NCBI GenBank assembly: GCA_900766585.1 | Contig: CAAFVV010000040.1 | Location: 1 to 64,000 of the forward strand | Reading direction: 5' to 3' | From: Clostridia bacterium | GTDB taxonomy: Bacteria > Bacillota > Clostridia > Oscillospirales > Acutalibacteraceae | Length of the DNA stretch: 64,000 nt | Shown: piece after piece, positions 7,807-15,378 of the stretch | Position numbering within the stretch: the first letter of the stretch is position 1 | Layout: each line of letters opens with the position of its first letter | Notes under the pieces: model-generated | What the model was told of the DNA's origin: nothing | What the model saw: the letters and a program-made list of their open reading frames with translations, nothing else | Database searches by the model: none | Made by a program: the position numbers and the translations under genes

Positions 7807-8596
7807 ATTATCGCATATCAGCAAGACCTTCCACGCCGGCACGATCAATGAGCGGCGGGCGCTTTGCGATCTGTCGCTGACGCTGAACACCGGCGATTTC
7901 GTGACGGTGATCGGCGGCAACGGCGCGGGCAAATCCACGCTGTTAAACGCTATTGCGGGCGTGTGGCCGGTCGACGACGGCACGATCGCGATCGACGGGC
8001 ACGATCTGACGGCGATGCCGGCGTATAAGCGGGCGGGACTGATCAGCCGCGTGTTCCAGGATCCCATGATGGGGACGGCGGCGGCCATGCAGATCGAGGA
8101 AAATCTGGCGCTTGCCTATCGCCGCGGACAGCGGCGCGGGCTAGGCTGGGGAATCCGTGCCGCCGAGCGCGAGCTGTACCGCGAGCGGCTCCGCGAGCTG
8201 GATCTGGGGCTTGAGGACCGCATGACGACGCAGGTCGGACTGCTTTCGGGCGGTCAGCGGCAGGCGCTGACGCTGCTGATGGCGGCGCTGAAAAAACCGC
8301 AGCTGCTGCTTCTGGATGAGCATACTGCGGCGCTCGACCCCAAAACCGCCGCCAAGGTGCTGGAGCTGTCTGACCGCATTATCCGCGAAAACGGTCTCAC
8401 GGCTATGATGATCACCCACAACATGCGGGACGCGATCCGCTACGGCAACCGGCTCATCATGATGCATGCCGGCAGGATCATTTTCGATATCTCCGGCGAA
8501 GAAAAGCAAAAGCTGACCATTGATGAGCTGCTTCAGAAGTTTTCCGCCGATACCGGCGAGAGCTTCGCAAACGACCGCGCCCTCCTCACCCCCTGA
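7799..8596 (+). CDS. ABC transporter ATP-binding protein, TrpZ-like
   Basis: A 265-residue ATPase. Walker A GGNGAGKST near residue 39, signature LSGGQRQ near residue 150, Walker B LLLLDEHTAALDP near 169 and switch MITHNM. The start ATG at 7799 overlaps the permease stop and has GAAGGAGG ten bases upstream; the frame extends 23 codons further but these overlap the permease. Completes a three-gene importer with the binding protein at 5787 and permease at 6853. Its stop is directly followed by an A/T hairpin repeat. Confidence 0.92.
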   Translation: MLELSHISKTFHAGTINERRALCDLSLTLNTGDFVTVIGGNGAGKSTLLNAIAGVWPVDDGTIAIDGHDLTAMPAYKRAGLISRVFQDPMMGTAAAMQIEENLALAYRRGQRRGLGWGIRAAERELYRERLRELDLGLEDRMTTQVGLLSGGQRQALTLLMAALKKPQLLLLDEHTAALDPKTAAKVLELSDRIIRENGLTAMMITHNMRDAIRYGNRLIMMHAGRIIFDISGEEKQKLTIDELLQKFSADTGESFANDRALLTP

Positions 8597-8625
8597 CCTA
8601 CTTTTCTTTGGAAAAGAAAAGTAGG
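8597..8625 (+). terminator. A/T-rich hairpin repeat directly after the TrpZ-like stop
   Basis: CCTACTTTTCTTT / GGAAAAGAAAAGTAGG, a near-perfect palindrome starting at the base after TGA. Same element as at 237-270 and 35988-36019. Confidence 0.65.
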
Positions 8626-9190
8626 CAAAAGAAACTTTAGCTGTCTCGACTCACAGGCAGCGCAAAACTTGCTCCCTCTCATGCCTCCCCTGTGCAAGGG
8701 GAGGTGGGTTTGCGTCAGCAAAGCCGGAGGGGTTGTTTCGTGTCGCCAAAACATCTTATCCCTGCTCACAGGCGGTGCGACCCATGTGGTTGCGCCGCCT
8801 GTTTATTTTTTTGAAAAAGCACCCTTTTCCTTGGAAAAGAAAAGTAAGCAAAAGAAACTTTAGTTGACTCAATTTACAGGCACTGCAAAAATTTGCCCCC
8901 GCCCTTGCCTCCCCTGTGTAAGGGGAGGTGGCGGCGAATGCCGCCCGGAGGGGTTGTCCGAATCCGCAAAAACATCTTATCCCTGCTCACAGGCGGTGCG
9001 ACCCATGCAGTCGTGCCGCCTGTTTATTTTTTTGAAAAAGCACCCTTTTCCTTGGAAAAGAAAAGTAAGCAGAAGAAACTTTAGTTGACTCAATTTACAG
9101 GCGCTGCAAAAATTTGCTCCCTCTCATGCCTCCCCTGTGTAAGGGGAGGTGGGCGGCGAATGCCGCCCGGAGGGGTTGACAATGCCCCTC
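8597..9190. repeat. Tandem array of ~222 bp composite intergenic repeat
   Basis: About 2.7 copies. Each unit has, in order: an A/T hairpin (AAAAGAAAAGTAAG), AAAAGAAACTTTAG, a palindromic block CCTCCCCTGTGTAAGGGGAGG followed by a variable second stem and GGAGGGGTTG (blocks near 8682-8735, 8907-8956 and 9128-9179), then AACATCTTATCCCTGCTCACAGGCGG..CCGCCTG. Short ORFs crossing these copies are repeats translating alike and are not called genes. The stretch 8597-9218 contains no other gene. Confidence 0.9.
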
Positions 9191-9218
9191 TGCACAGCAC
9201 ACATTTTTGAATCATTAC

Positions 9219-9262
9219 AAAAAATTCCCGCCCGCCGCTGAGTATGCACAGCGGCGGGCGGG
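9219..9262 (-). terminator. Terminator of the phage-cassette operon
   Basis: A perfect 14 bp stem (9227-9240 with 9249-9262; CCCGCCCGCCGCTG and its complement) with an 8-base loop. On the minus strand it is followed by AATTTTTTG. It lies 28 bases after the holin stop and closes the whole leftward cassette. Confidence 0.9.
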
Positions 9263-9290
9263 TGTGTTTATCCCGGAGCTTTTCCCGAAT

Positions 9291-9536
9291 TTACGCCTGC
9301 TCTTCGGCTTTCAGGCTGTCCTTATACGCATCCGCCTCAATAGCGGCAGCGGTAAACGAGTTGTTCTTCCACCAGGCGGCAAGCGCCGTCCCGACGGTGA
9401 ACAGCGCGCCGATCAGGGCAGTCACCGTCTCGTCCCCGAGCGGCAGCGGCGACACCCCGCAGGCGGTCAGCACCTGATTGGCCAGGGCGATCAGCAGCAA
9501 AACGGTGCGGATCACGGTTCCCGAGCTGATTTTCAT
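9291..9536 (-). CDS. Phage holin, SPP1 family
   Basis: An 81-residue membrane protein matching the SPP1-type holin pattern: [22 protein letters not shown], then SPLPLGDE, a second hydrophobic segment and the conserved [10 protein letters not shown] near residue 54, ending in a charged tail. It would form the membrane lesion that releases the endolysin. Overlaps the upstream XhlA-like gene by 4 bases. Ribosome site AAAGGGG. Last gene of the late operon, before a strong terminator. Confidence 0.88.
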   Translation of the reverse strand: MKISSGTVIRTVLLLIALANQVLTACGVSPLPLGDETVTALIGALFTVGTALAAWWKNNSFTAAAIEADAYKDSLKAEEQA

Positions 9537-9760
9537 GTGCTTTTTCCCCTTTCCTTTTCCAGCCGGTCAAGGCGCTTGCCGATAAAGCGGATCTGCTCCT
9601 CGATGACCGGCATACGGGCGGCAAACTGGTTGTGGGCATCCACCTTTTTCTCCAGCTGTGCCAACCGGTAGTTTGTGAGCTTTGCACCGGCGAGAATCCC
9701 GCCGAACGTGCCGATAGCCGCCCCGCCCAGCGAGACCAGAGCGGTCAGAATTTCCGTCAC
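9533..9760 (-). CDS. Small phage lysis-associated membrane protein (XhlA-like)
   Basis: A 75-residue protein with an N-terminal hydrophobic Gly/Ala-rich helix (residues 3-27) and a C-terminal charged coiled-coil ([28 protein letters not shown]). This architecture, next to an SPP1 holin and an endolysin, resembles XhlA-type or phage membrane-anchored coiled-coil proteins, though XhlA usually has its hydrophobic part at the C-terminus. Starts at GTG with GAGGTG seven bases upstream. Role in lysis is inferred from position. Confidence 0.65.
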   Translation of the reverse strand: MTEILTALVSLGGAAIGTFGGILAGAKLTNYRLAQLEKKVDAHNQFAARMPVIEEQIRFIGKRLDRLEKERGKST

Positions 9761-9771
9761 TTCCGTTCACC

Positions 9772-10605
9772 TCATTCCACAGCCAACAGATAATACCAGT
9801 CGTTGTCAGTGACCTTACCGTCCTCGGTCAGCCCGAAATCCCGTTCAAAAGTGCGGATCGCGCTCTCGGTCAGCCGCCGCGGCTTGCCGTCGACCAGCCC
9901 GGTGTAATACCCCATCGTGCGCAGCCGCCGCTGTACCCAGCGCGGCACCTCGCCGTCGGTGCGATACCCGACGGTATAGCCCTTTGCCGCACGCAGGGTA
10001 TAGCGTCCCGCCACGCCATCCGCGGGACCCGAATACCGCCCCGCCTTCTGCATGAGCTGCTGAAATGCCCGCACATCCGCGTTCGGCTTTGCGCCGAACC
10101 GCAGCGCCGGATCGTTGCCGCGGTTGCCGTTTAGCTGCCGCGGCATACCGGGCAGCGACTTTTCTCCGCGCAGATAGGGCAGCGGATCCACCCGCTTTCC
10201 GTTGAGCACCACGTCAAAATGCAGATGCACGCCGGTGGCGTGTCCGGTGTCTCCCATGGTCGCCATGGGCTGCCCCGCCTTGACGGGGTCGCCCTTTTTG
10301 ACCAGCAGCGAATCCTTTTTCAGGTGCTTGTACATGGTCTTTGTGCCGCCCGTGTGCGTGACGGTGAGATAATTTCCCGCCGAGCCGTCGGTCGTGCGCC
10401 CCGTATAGGTGTTGCGCAGCGAGGTGACGACCCCGTCAGCAAACGCCGTCACGGTGCGATTGCCGATCCCGCTGATGAGGTCGATCCCCTGATGGGCGGT
10501 GCGCGTTTTCCCGGTGACGGGATCCCTGCGCAGGCCGTAATAGGCGGTGATCCGCTCATTTCCGCCCTGCAGCACATGGATCTTTCCGTTTAAGCTGTCT
10601 GCCAA
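9772..10605 (-). CDS. Phage endolysin: M23 metallopeptidase with peptidoglycan-binding repeats
   Basis: A 277-residue cell-wall hydrolase. The N-terminal M23/LytM domain (about residues 15-140) has the zinc ligands in HQGID (H38, D42) and HLHF (127-130). Two peptidoglycan-binding-like repeats follow (about 165-215 and 220-275; VRAFQQLMQKAGRYSGPADGV, then VQRRLRTMGYYTGLVDGK). No signal peptide, as expected for a holin-dependent lysin. Starts at TTG with GGAG ten bases before it. Cleaves peptide cross-links by family knowledge; specificity unknown. Confidence 0.9.
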   Translation of the reverse strand: MADSLNGKIHVLQGGNERITAYYGLRRDPVTGKTRTAHQGIDLISGIGNRTVTAFADGVVTSLRNTYTGRTTDGSAGNYLTVTHTGGTKTMYKHLKKDSLLVKKGDPVKAGQPMATMGDTGHATGVHLHFDVVLNGKRVDPLPYLRGEKSLPGMPRQLNGNRGNDPALRFGAKPNADVRAFQQLMQKAGRYSGPADGVAGRYTLRAAKGYTVGYRTDGEVPRWVQRRLRTMGYYTGLVDGKPRRLTESAIRTFERDFGLTEDGKVTDNDWYYLLAVE

Positions 10606-10647
10606 GCTCTCTCGTCTCCTTTCCGATCAGCCGCCTGACCTGTCCGG

Positions 10648-11217
10648 TCAGCGGCTGCCCTTTTCCCAAAGCGTACGCGCGGTCTTTGAACGGGCAATGG
10701 TGACGGCACGGGAATATGCCGACCGCTCCAGCGATGCGCGGTGCTTGACAATATCCTGCTCCGCCGCATTGATCAGCGCCGACCGCTTTTCGGTCTGCTT
10801 CTGCTTCATCTGCTGATAGCCCTGCCCGATCAGATGATTGATCCTGTCGGATTTTTCCCGCAGCGCGCGGTTAACCTCAGCCACCGCCGTCTCGCCCGCC
10901 TCCTTGGCCTGCGCGTCGGCGGCCGCCGCCGTGCCCGAACCGGCAAGCCCGCGGTCTGCCAGCTTAAGCCGGATCTGCCGCCGCGTCAGCGCCGCCTGCA
11001 CGGCGGCATCGCGCCGTGCATCGACCGCATCGGCAGCCTCGCCCCTCGCCTGAGCAAACCACGCCGCCTTTTTCGCGGCATAAGCCGCCTCGGTGTCGGC
11101 GGTATAGGCGCGCAGGGCGCTTTCCGCCTTCTTGCGCCGCTCCGCCGCATAGGCGTCGCCGTCCTTTTTCGCCTGCTTCAGCAGCGCCCTCTCGATAGCG
11201 GCATAGGAAGTCGCCAT
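10648..11217 (-). CDS. Ala/Lys-rich coiled-coil phage protein of unknown function
   Basis: A 189-residue protein, almost entirely helical, rich in Ala, Lys, Arg and Glu, with no membrane segment. Residues 65-110 read DARRDAAVQAALTRRQIRLKLADRGLAGSGTAAAAD, and the rest looks like long coiled coil. The ADRGLAGSGT stretch resembles a motif common in structural proteins of short-tailed phages that carry internal or injected proteins. Its place between the large connector-like gene and the endolysin suggests an internal virion or tail-tip protein. Not recognised at family level. Confidence 0.6.
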   Translation of the reverse strand: MATSYAAIERALLKQAKKDGDAYAAERRKKAESALRAYTADTEAAYAAKKAAWFAQARGEAADAVDARRDAAVQAALTRRQIRLKLADRGLAGSGTAAAADAQAKEAGETAVAEVNRALREKSDRINHLIGQGYQQMKQKQTEKRSALINAAEQDIVKHRASLERSAYSRAVTIARSKTARTLWEKGSR

Positions 11218-11218
11218 C

Positions 11219-13255
11219 TCATTTCACCTCCCCCGTTTCGGTGCCGGTCAGCTCCCAGCCCAACAGAGCCGCCGTCCCGCAGCCCTGCAATTTCAGCTGT
11301 ACACGGCGCACGCCGCGCAGCCCGGTCATCAGCCGGCAGCCGTTTTTCACCGGCAGCGACGGCGAATACCAGATGCCGCCCTCGCCGTCGGTCAGCGTCA
11401 CCTTAACGCGCGCCGCGCTGCCCGAAAGCTCCAGCCGCGCGCCTGTCACGTCCTTATAGGTGCCGCTCTCACCGAGATCCTGCCGCGCGGTCTCGGCAGC
11501 AAAAAACAGCGGGGCGGTTGTCAGCCCCGTGCCCTGCGGCACACAGTCCGCCGTGCCCGAAAATGTATACAGCCGCCGCGTCGGGTCGCCGTTTGGCTCC
11601 CGCTGCAGCCCGTAGAGCACCGCGCCGCTGCCGCTGCCCAGAATACACTGCCATGTGATCCCCGGCACCGTGACGTCCAGCCGGAACCAGCACAGCTTTT
11701 TCTGCATGTCGCGGTCGGCGGAGTAGCCCGAAAAGCGGACAAACGCCTGCGTGTCATACCGCAGCGCCCACACCGTGCTGCCGGTGAGCAGCAGATACCA
11801 GCCGTTGTCGGCGGCGGCGGACGCCGCTTTGCGGTCGCTCTCGGGCAGCGCGTGCAGGAGCGGCGCGACCGTGCCGGACAGCAGCCGCACATTGCGGGTG
11901 CCGTAGGTGTCGCGGGACAGCAGCGTATACACGTCGCCCCGGGCGGTCGCCCAGACAAGCCGCCCGTGGCAGAGCCGCACCGTCGCCGGGCAGTCGCAGC
12001 CCACCTCGGAGGACAGCGCCACCAGCGGAAACGTCCCGTCCGCCGCCGTGCCGGAGGCGCCGGTCGACGGCTCGTATCCGGCGGCATACAGCTCCCGCTC
12101 CTTAAACAGAATCAGCTGATCCTCCTGGCGGCAAAGCGCCGTCACGGGCTGATCCCCGCTGCCGACATAGGCGTAGTTGTTCGCGGGAAAATACAGCGCG
12201 TCGTTGACGCCGCTCCAGCAGACCAGATTCGGATACAGCGGATTGCCCGCCAGAAACAGGCGGTTGCCCCCGCGCTTGGCGTCGCCGTTGCCGCCGAACC
12301 AGCAGGACAGGGTCATTCCGAGTATCCGCTTTTTTCCGTAGACATCCGCCTTCGCCGCCCCGATATACAGGTTTTCCCCGCTGACCGAGGCAGAAAGCGC
12401 CGTCACCGTGCCGTTTTCGGCGGCAAACCAGACGCAGCCCGCCGCGCGGTCCACGTGCAGCCGCATCCCGAACTCCGTCGCCGACACCGTTTCATCGCCG
12501 TATATGAGATAACTGTGCGTGTCGCCGCTGTTGTCGGTATATTCCGCCGTCACGTCCTCGGCGCTCAGCCCCTTTTCGGGCAGAAAATAGTAAAGCCCCT
12601 CCCCGTCGGTGGTAAACCGCATGCCAAACCGCGGTATCAGCAGATTTTTTGCCTCATAGACCGTTCCGGTCACCCGGCTGTCCGTCCTGAGCTTGGCACC
12701 CGCGCCGCCGATGCGCAGGGTCGGCACATAGGCGTATTCCGCCATATCCGACCAGCGCCCCTCCATGCTCGTGCCGGTCGAGGCAAACACGCCCTTCTCC
12801 GTGAAAAACAGCGGCTGACCCGCCTCCGACGTCACGGGGAGACAGTGTGCGGCAGACAGCGGCTGCATGGGGCTGCCGTTGTCATCCAAAACGGGATACG
12901 CCATGCCGTCGGCGCCGATCCGCACCGCCTCGATGTGCGCGCCGCCCGAATCATTGAAGCTCTCCAGCACCGTCTCCGTCGGCACACCGCCCACCGCGCT
13001 CCGGTGACCGGTCGTCTGCACGCCGCCAAACGCATAGGTGTCCGACGCCTCGACCGTCGTGTGCAGCGCCGTCCGGCGCTCTGCCGTCGAATACAGCCCC
13101 GGCCGGGTGCGCAGCGCGCCGCGCTCCCACCAGAGGTTCACGCTGTCCGCCAGCCGATCCTCGCCGATGCCGTCCGGCTCCTGCGTCGCATCCAGTCCGC
13201 CCGAGGGCGGCGGCATTTTCAGCCGGAACCTGCCGCGTCCGGATCCATCCCTCAT
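11219..13255 (-). CDS. Large phage structural protein, possible head-completion/tip protein
   Basis: A 678-residue, Gly/Thr/Tyr-rich, mostly beta-type protein without signal peptide. The N-terminus (MPPPSGGLDATQEPDGIGEDRLADSVNLWWE) followed by RTRPGL is reminiscent of podoviral stabilisation proteins such as P22 gp10, which begin with a motif naming the gene's own 'metadata' strand and then form a beta-propeller. The middle part has repeated W/Y-containing strands (for example CWFGGNGD, LVCWSGVNDALYF). It probably completes the portal vertex. Ribosome site AAGGAGG. Assignment rests on position and general resemblance. Confidence 0.55.
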   Translation of the reverse strand: MRDGSGRGRFRLKMPPPSGGLDATQEPDGIGEDRLADSVNLWWERGALRTRPGLYSTAERRTALHTTVEASDTYAFGGVQTTGHRSAVGGVPTETVLESFNDSGGAHIEAVRIGADGMAYPVLDDNGSPMQPLSAAHCLPVTSEAGQPLFFTEKGVFASTGTSMEGRWSDMAEYAYVPTLRIGGAGAKLRTDSRVTGTVYEAKNLLIPRFGMRFTTDGEGLYYFLPEKGLSAEDVTAEYTDNSGDTHSYLIYGDETVSATEFGMRLHVDRAAGCVWFAAENGTVTALSASVSGENLYIGAAKADVYGKKRILGMTLSCWFGGNGDAKRGGNRLFLAGNPLYPNLVCWSGVNDALYFPANNYAYVGSGDQPVTALCRQEDQLILFKERELYAAGYEPSTGASGTAADGTFPLVALSSEVGCDCPATVRLCHGRLVWATARGDVYTLLSRDTYGTRNVRLLSGTVAPLLHALPESDRKAASAAADNGWYLLLTGSTVWALRYDTQAFVRFSGYSADRDMQKKLCWFRLDVTVPGITWQCILGSGSGAVLYGLQREPNGDPTRRLYTFSGTADCVPQGTGLTTAPLFFAAETARQDLGESGTYKDVTGARLELSGSAARVKVTLTDGEGGIWYSPSLPVKNGCRLMTGLRGVRRVQLKLQGCGTAALLGWELTGTETGEVK

Positions 13256-13269
13256 CGCTCCCGCCTCCT

Positions 13270-13638
13270 TCAGCCGCCCTCGGTCACGGGCAGCACATCC
13301 GCTCTCGCGGCAAAGCCCGAAAGCCCCGCCCGCTTTTTCGCATACTGTGCCGTCAGCCGTTCGCCGTCCTCACTGCTGCCGATAAGCTGCGCCAGTGCCG
13401 CCGCCAGCCCGACCGGCAGCGCCTCCGCGCCGCGCGGGGACAGCGGCAGCGGCGTATACAGCCCATCGGGCAGCGCCTCCGGCGCCCCCCGCTCCGCCGC
13501 GGTCAGATCGGCATAGACGGCGCGCAGCGCGGCGGGCGCCTTTTCCCACAAACGGGTGTAGGGCTGTCCGCCGCTGTCGTCGGCGTCATACCCGAGCAGA
13601 CAGAGCGCCTGCGTGATGACCTCGTTTTGGCAAAGCAT
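13270..13638 (-). CDS. Putative head-tail connector protein
   Basis: A 122-residue helical protein located between capsid and the large 678-residue gene, where short-tailed phages carry gp4-like or head-tail connector (adaptor) genes. It starts LCQNEVITQALCLLGYD, a pattern frequent in adaptor proteins, followed by RLWEKAPAALRAVYADL. No catalytic motif. Ribosome site AAAGGAGAGG. Function inferred from gene order. Confidence 0.6.
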   Translation of the reverse strand: MLCQNEVITQALCLLGYDADDSGGQPYTRLWEKAPAALRAVYADLTAAERGAPEALPDGLYTPLPLSPRGAEALPVGLAAALAQLIGSSEDGERLTAQYAKKRAGLSGFAARADVLPVTEGG

Positions 13639-13666
13639 CCCTCATCCTCTCCTTTCCCGCCGGGGC

Positions 13667-13688
13667 GGGGGCGGCAAAAGCCGCCCCC
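13667..13688 (-). terminator. Hairpin after the capsid gene
   Basis: A perfect 9 bp stem GGGGGCGGC / GCCGCCCCC with a 4-base loop between capsid and connector genes, without a clear U-tract. It may reduce transcription beyond the highly expressed capsid gene or protect its mRNA end. Confidence 0.5.
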
Positions 13689-13700
13689 GACACCGCTTGT

Positions 13701-14624
13701 TTAATACACATACGCCACGATGCCGTCCTGCATACTCTTTTTGAGCAGCAGATCGTAATACACGCGGTAGTCGATCTTCCACGCGTCGGCAGACGGGTTG
13801 CGGGACGGCTCGAAAATACGCACCGTCTCGGTCTTGCGGATGAGCGACGCCGCGCGGCGCGGGCAGACGAGCATACCGATGCTCTTCGCCGCATCCGTTG
13901 CCGCAAAGCCGCCGTCGGTCTCGCCCTGGGTGCTGCCGTCGCGGAAGGTATAGGCGGTCTTCATGCGGGAGGCGGGCACCGGCAGCAGCGCCACGCCGTT
14001 GATGGAGCGCACCTGCAGATTCAGCTCGCCCTGCTTGAAATCGTTGAGGGCGATGTGCCGCTCAAAGGCGGACGAGGACTGCAGCGCGTCATACACCGCC
14101 GCATCCACGAAGCACACCAGCGCCTCGTCATAGCCGACGGCGGCCTGCGCCTTGGACACCGCCTTGAGGAACATGCTGTACACGTCCGCCGCGAGCGTGG
14201 AATCCTTGGCCACCTCCACGGTCTGCGACTTGGTCACGGCATAGCCCGCGAGCTTGGACAGGCAGTAGGCGTCGATCTCGGGGCAGACCTTCGTGCGCAC
14301 GAATTCGCCCGAGATCTCGCCCGCCAGCGACGGGATGCCCGTCTCGTCCTCGTCCTGCGCGTCGATCTGGAACGTGCGGCCGCGGTCCATGGACAGCGTG
14401 TAGGGCGTGCGGCCGATGGTCACGGAGCCTTTGACAAAGCCCGTGTCGCGGTCATAGTCGCCCAGTCCGGACATGTCCATATCCGGGATCAGCACCGTGT
14501 TGGCGCCGACGAATTTCGCCGCCAGCGCGTTATCGGCGAAAAAGCCCGTGACCGGCTTCTGCACGATCACCTTTTCGAGTGCGTCCGTCATGTTTTTGGC
14601 AAGCGTCAGCGTATTGATCGCCAT
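13701..14624 (-). CDS. Major capsid protein
   Basis: A 307-residue protein of the phage capsid type found in Bacillota prophages: MAINTLTLAKNMTDALEKVIVQK, then TGFFADNALAAKFVGANTV, VLIPDMDMSGLGDYDRDTGF, and RGRTFQIDAQDEDETGIPSLAG near residue 85, all features I associate with HK97-fold coats encoded next to a scaffold and portal. Length is normal. Preceded by a scaffold-like gene and followed by a connector. Ribosome site GAGAGGGG. Confidence 0.85.
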   Translation of the reverse strand: MAINTLTLAKNMTDALEKVIVQKPVTGFFADNALAAKFVGANTVLIPDMDMSGLGDYDRDTGFVKGSVTIGRTPYTLSMDRGRTFQIDAQDEDETGIPSLAGEISGEFVRTKVCPEIDAYCLSKLAGYAVTKSQTVEVAKDSTLAADVYSMFLKAVSKAQAAVGYDEALVCFVDAAVYDALQSSSAFERHIALNDFKQGELNLQVRSINGVALLPVPASRMKTAYTFRDGSTQGETDGGFAATDAAKSIGMLVCPRRAASLIRKTETVRIFEPSRNPSADAWKIDYRVYYDLLLKKSMQDGIVAYVY

Positions 14625-14670
14625 AAGAAAAACCCCTCTCTTTTTGTCAGTGTGTGGTTGTCTGCGCCGG

Positions 14671-15378
14671 TCACAGCGCGCGGTTCAGCGCACGGATAAA
14701 CGCTTCTCCGGCGGTATCCGGATCATCCGTCTCCCCGTGCAGGGAGCCGGCGGAACGCGCCGCCGCCTCCTGCTGATCGCGCAAGGCCTGCGCCGTGCGC
14801 CGCTGCTCGCGGAAAAGCACCCGCAAATACGCATCCAGCAGGGATATGTCCTCCCGCTTCGCCACGGCAAACGTCTCCTCGGGCAGCGCCGAAAACGCGG
14901 GCGCGTCCGGAATCTCCGCGCAGAGCGCGTCGTATTCCGCCGCCAGCCGTTCCTCCTCCGGGGGCGGCGCGGGCGTATCGCCCAAAGCCGCCTCCCGCGC
15001 TGCCTTCGCCTCGGCAAACAGCCGCGCCGCAGTCAGCGGATCCTCGGGATGGGCGGCACTGATCGCGTCCCACTCCTCCTGCTCCACGCAGGAGAGCAGC
15101 CCGTCGGCAATATCGCCGATGCCGCCGTTTACCCGCTCCGCCAAATACTGCAGCTTGCGGTAAACGGGAGAAAACTGTTCCCATTTCATGCCCTGCTGGG
15201 CGTAGCGGACAGCCTCCTCCGCCGAAAGGCGGCGCGGCTGCCGGTTGAATACGACGTCCAGTCCGCCCCCGGCGTCCGTCTCCGGAGAAGGGTTGTCCTC
15301 CGGCAGGTCCGCCGGGGCGGGCTCGGATTCCGTCTCCGCAGTAGGGGAGACGGCATTCACCGTATCGTCCGTCATCAT
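14671..15378 (-). CDS. Putative phage scaffolding protein
   Basis: A 235-residue acidic, helical protein rich in Glu, Ala and Pro. The first 40 residues are disordered (Pro/Glu/Asp), then VVFNRQPRRLSAEEAVRYAQQGMKWEQFSPVY, and a long helical region to residue 210. Composition, size and position between portal and capsid match scaffolding proteins, which guide procapsid assembly and then leave. Start ATG at 15378 is adjacent to the portal stop, with AAGGAGG eight bases upstream. Confidence 0.7.
   Translation of the reverse strand: MMTDDTVNAVSPTAETESEPAPADLPEDNPSPETDAGGGLDVVFNRQPRRLSAEEAVRYAQQGMKWEQFSPVYRKLQYLAERVNGGIGDIADGLLSCVEQEEWDAISAAHPEDPLTAARLFAEAKAAREAALGDTPAPPPEEERLAAEYDALCAEIPDAPAFSALPEETFAVAKREDISLLDAYLRVLFREQRRTAQALRDQQEAAARSAGSLHGETDDPDTAGEAFIRALNRAL

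Noticed and set aside
8669..9088. Three short similar plus-strand ORFs
   Set aside because: They are translations of the same ~222 bp repeat unit and lack ribosome sites.
8597..9190. CRISPR array
   Set aside because: The repeats are ~222 bp composite units without uniform short spacers, and no cas gene is present.
11852..13516. 554-codon plus-strand frame across the phage cassette
   Set aside because: Antisense of the large structural gene; Arg/His-rich and without a start signal.
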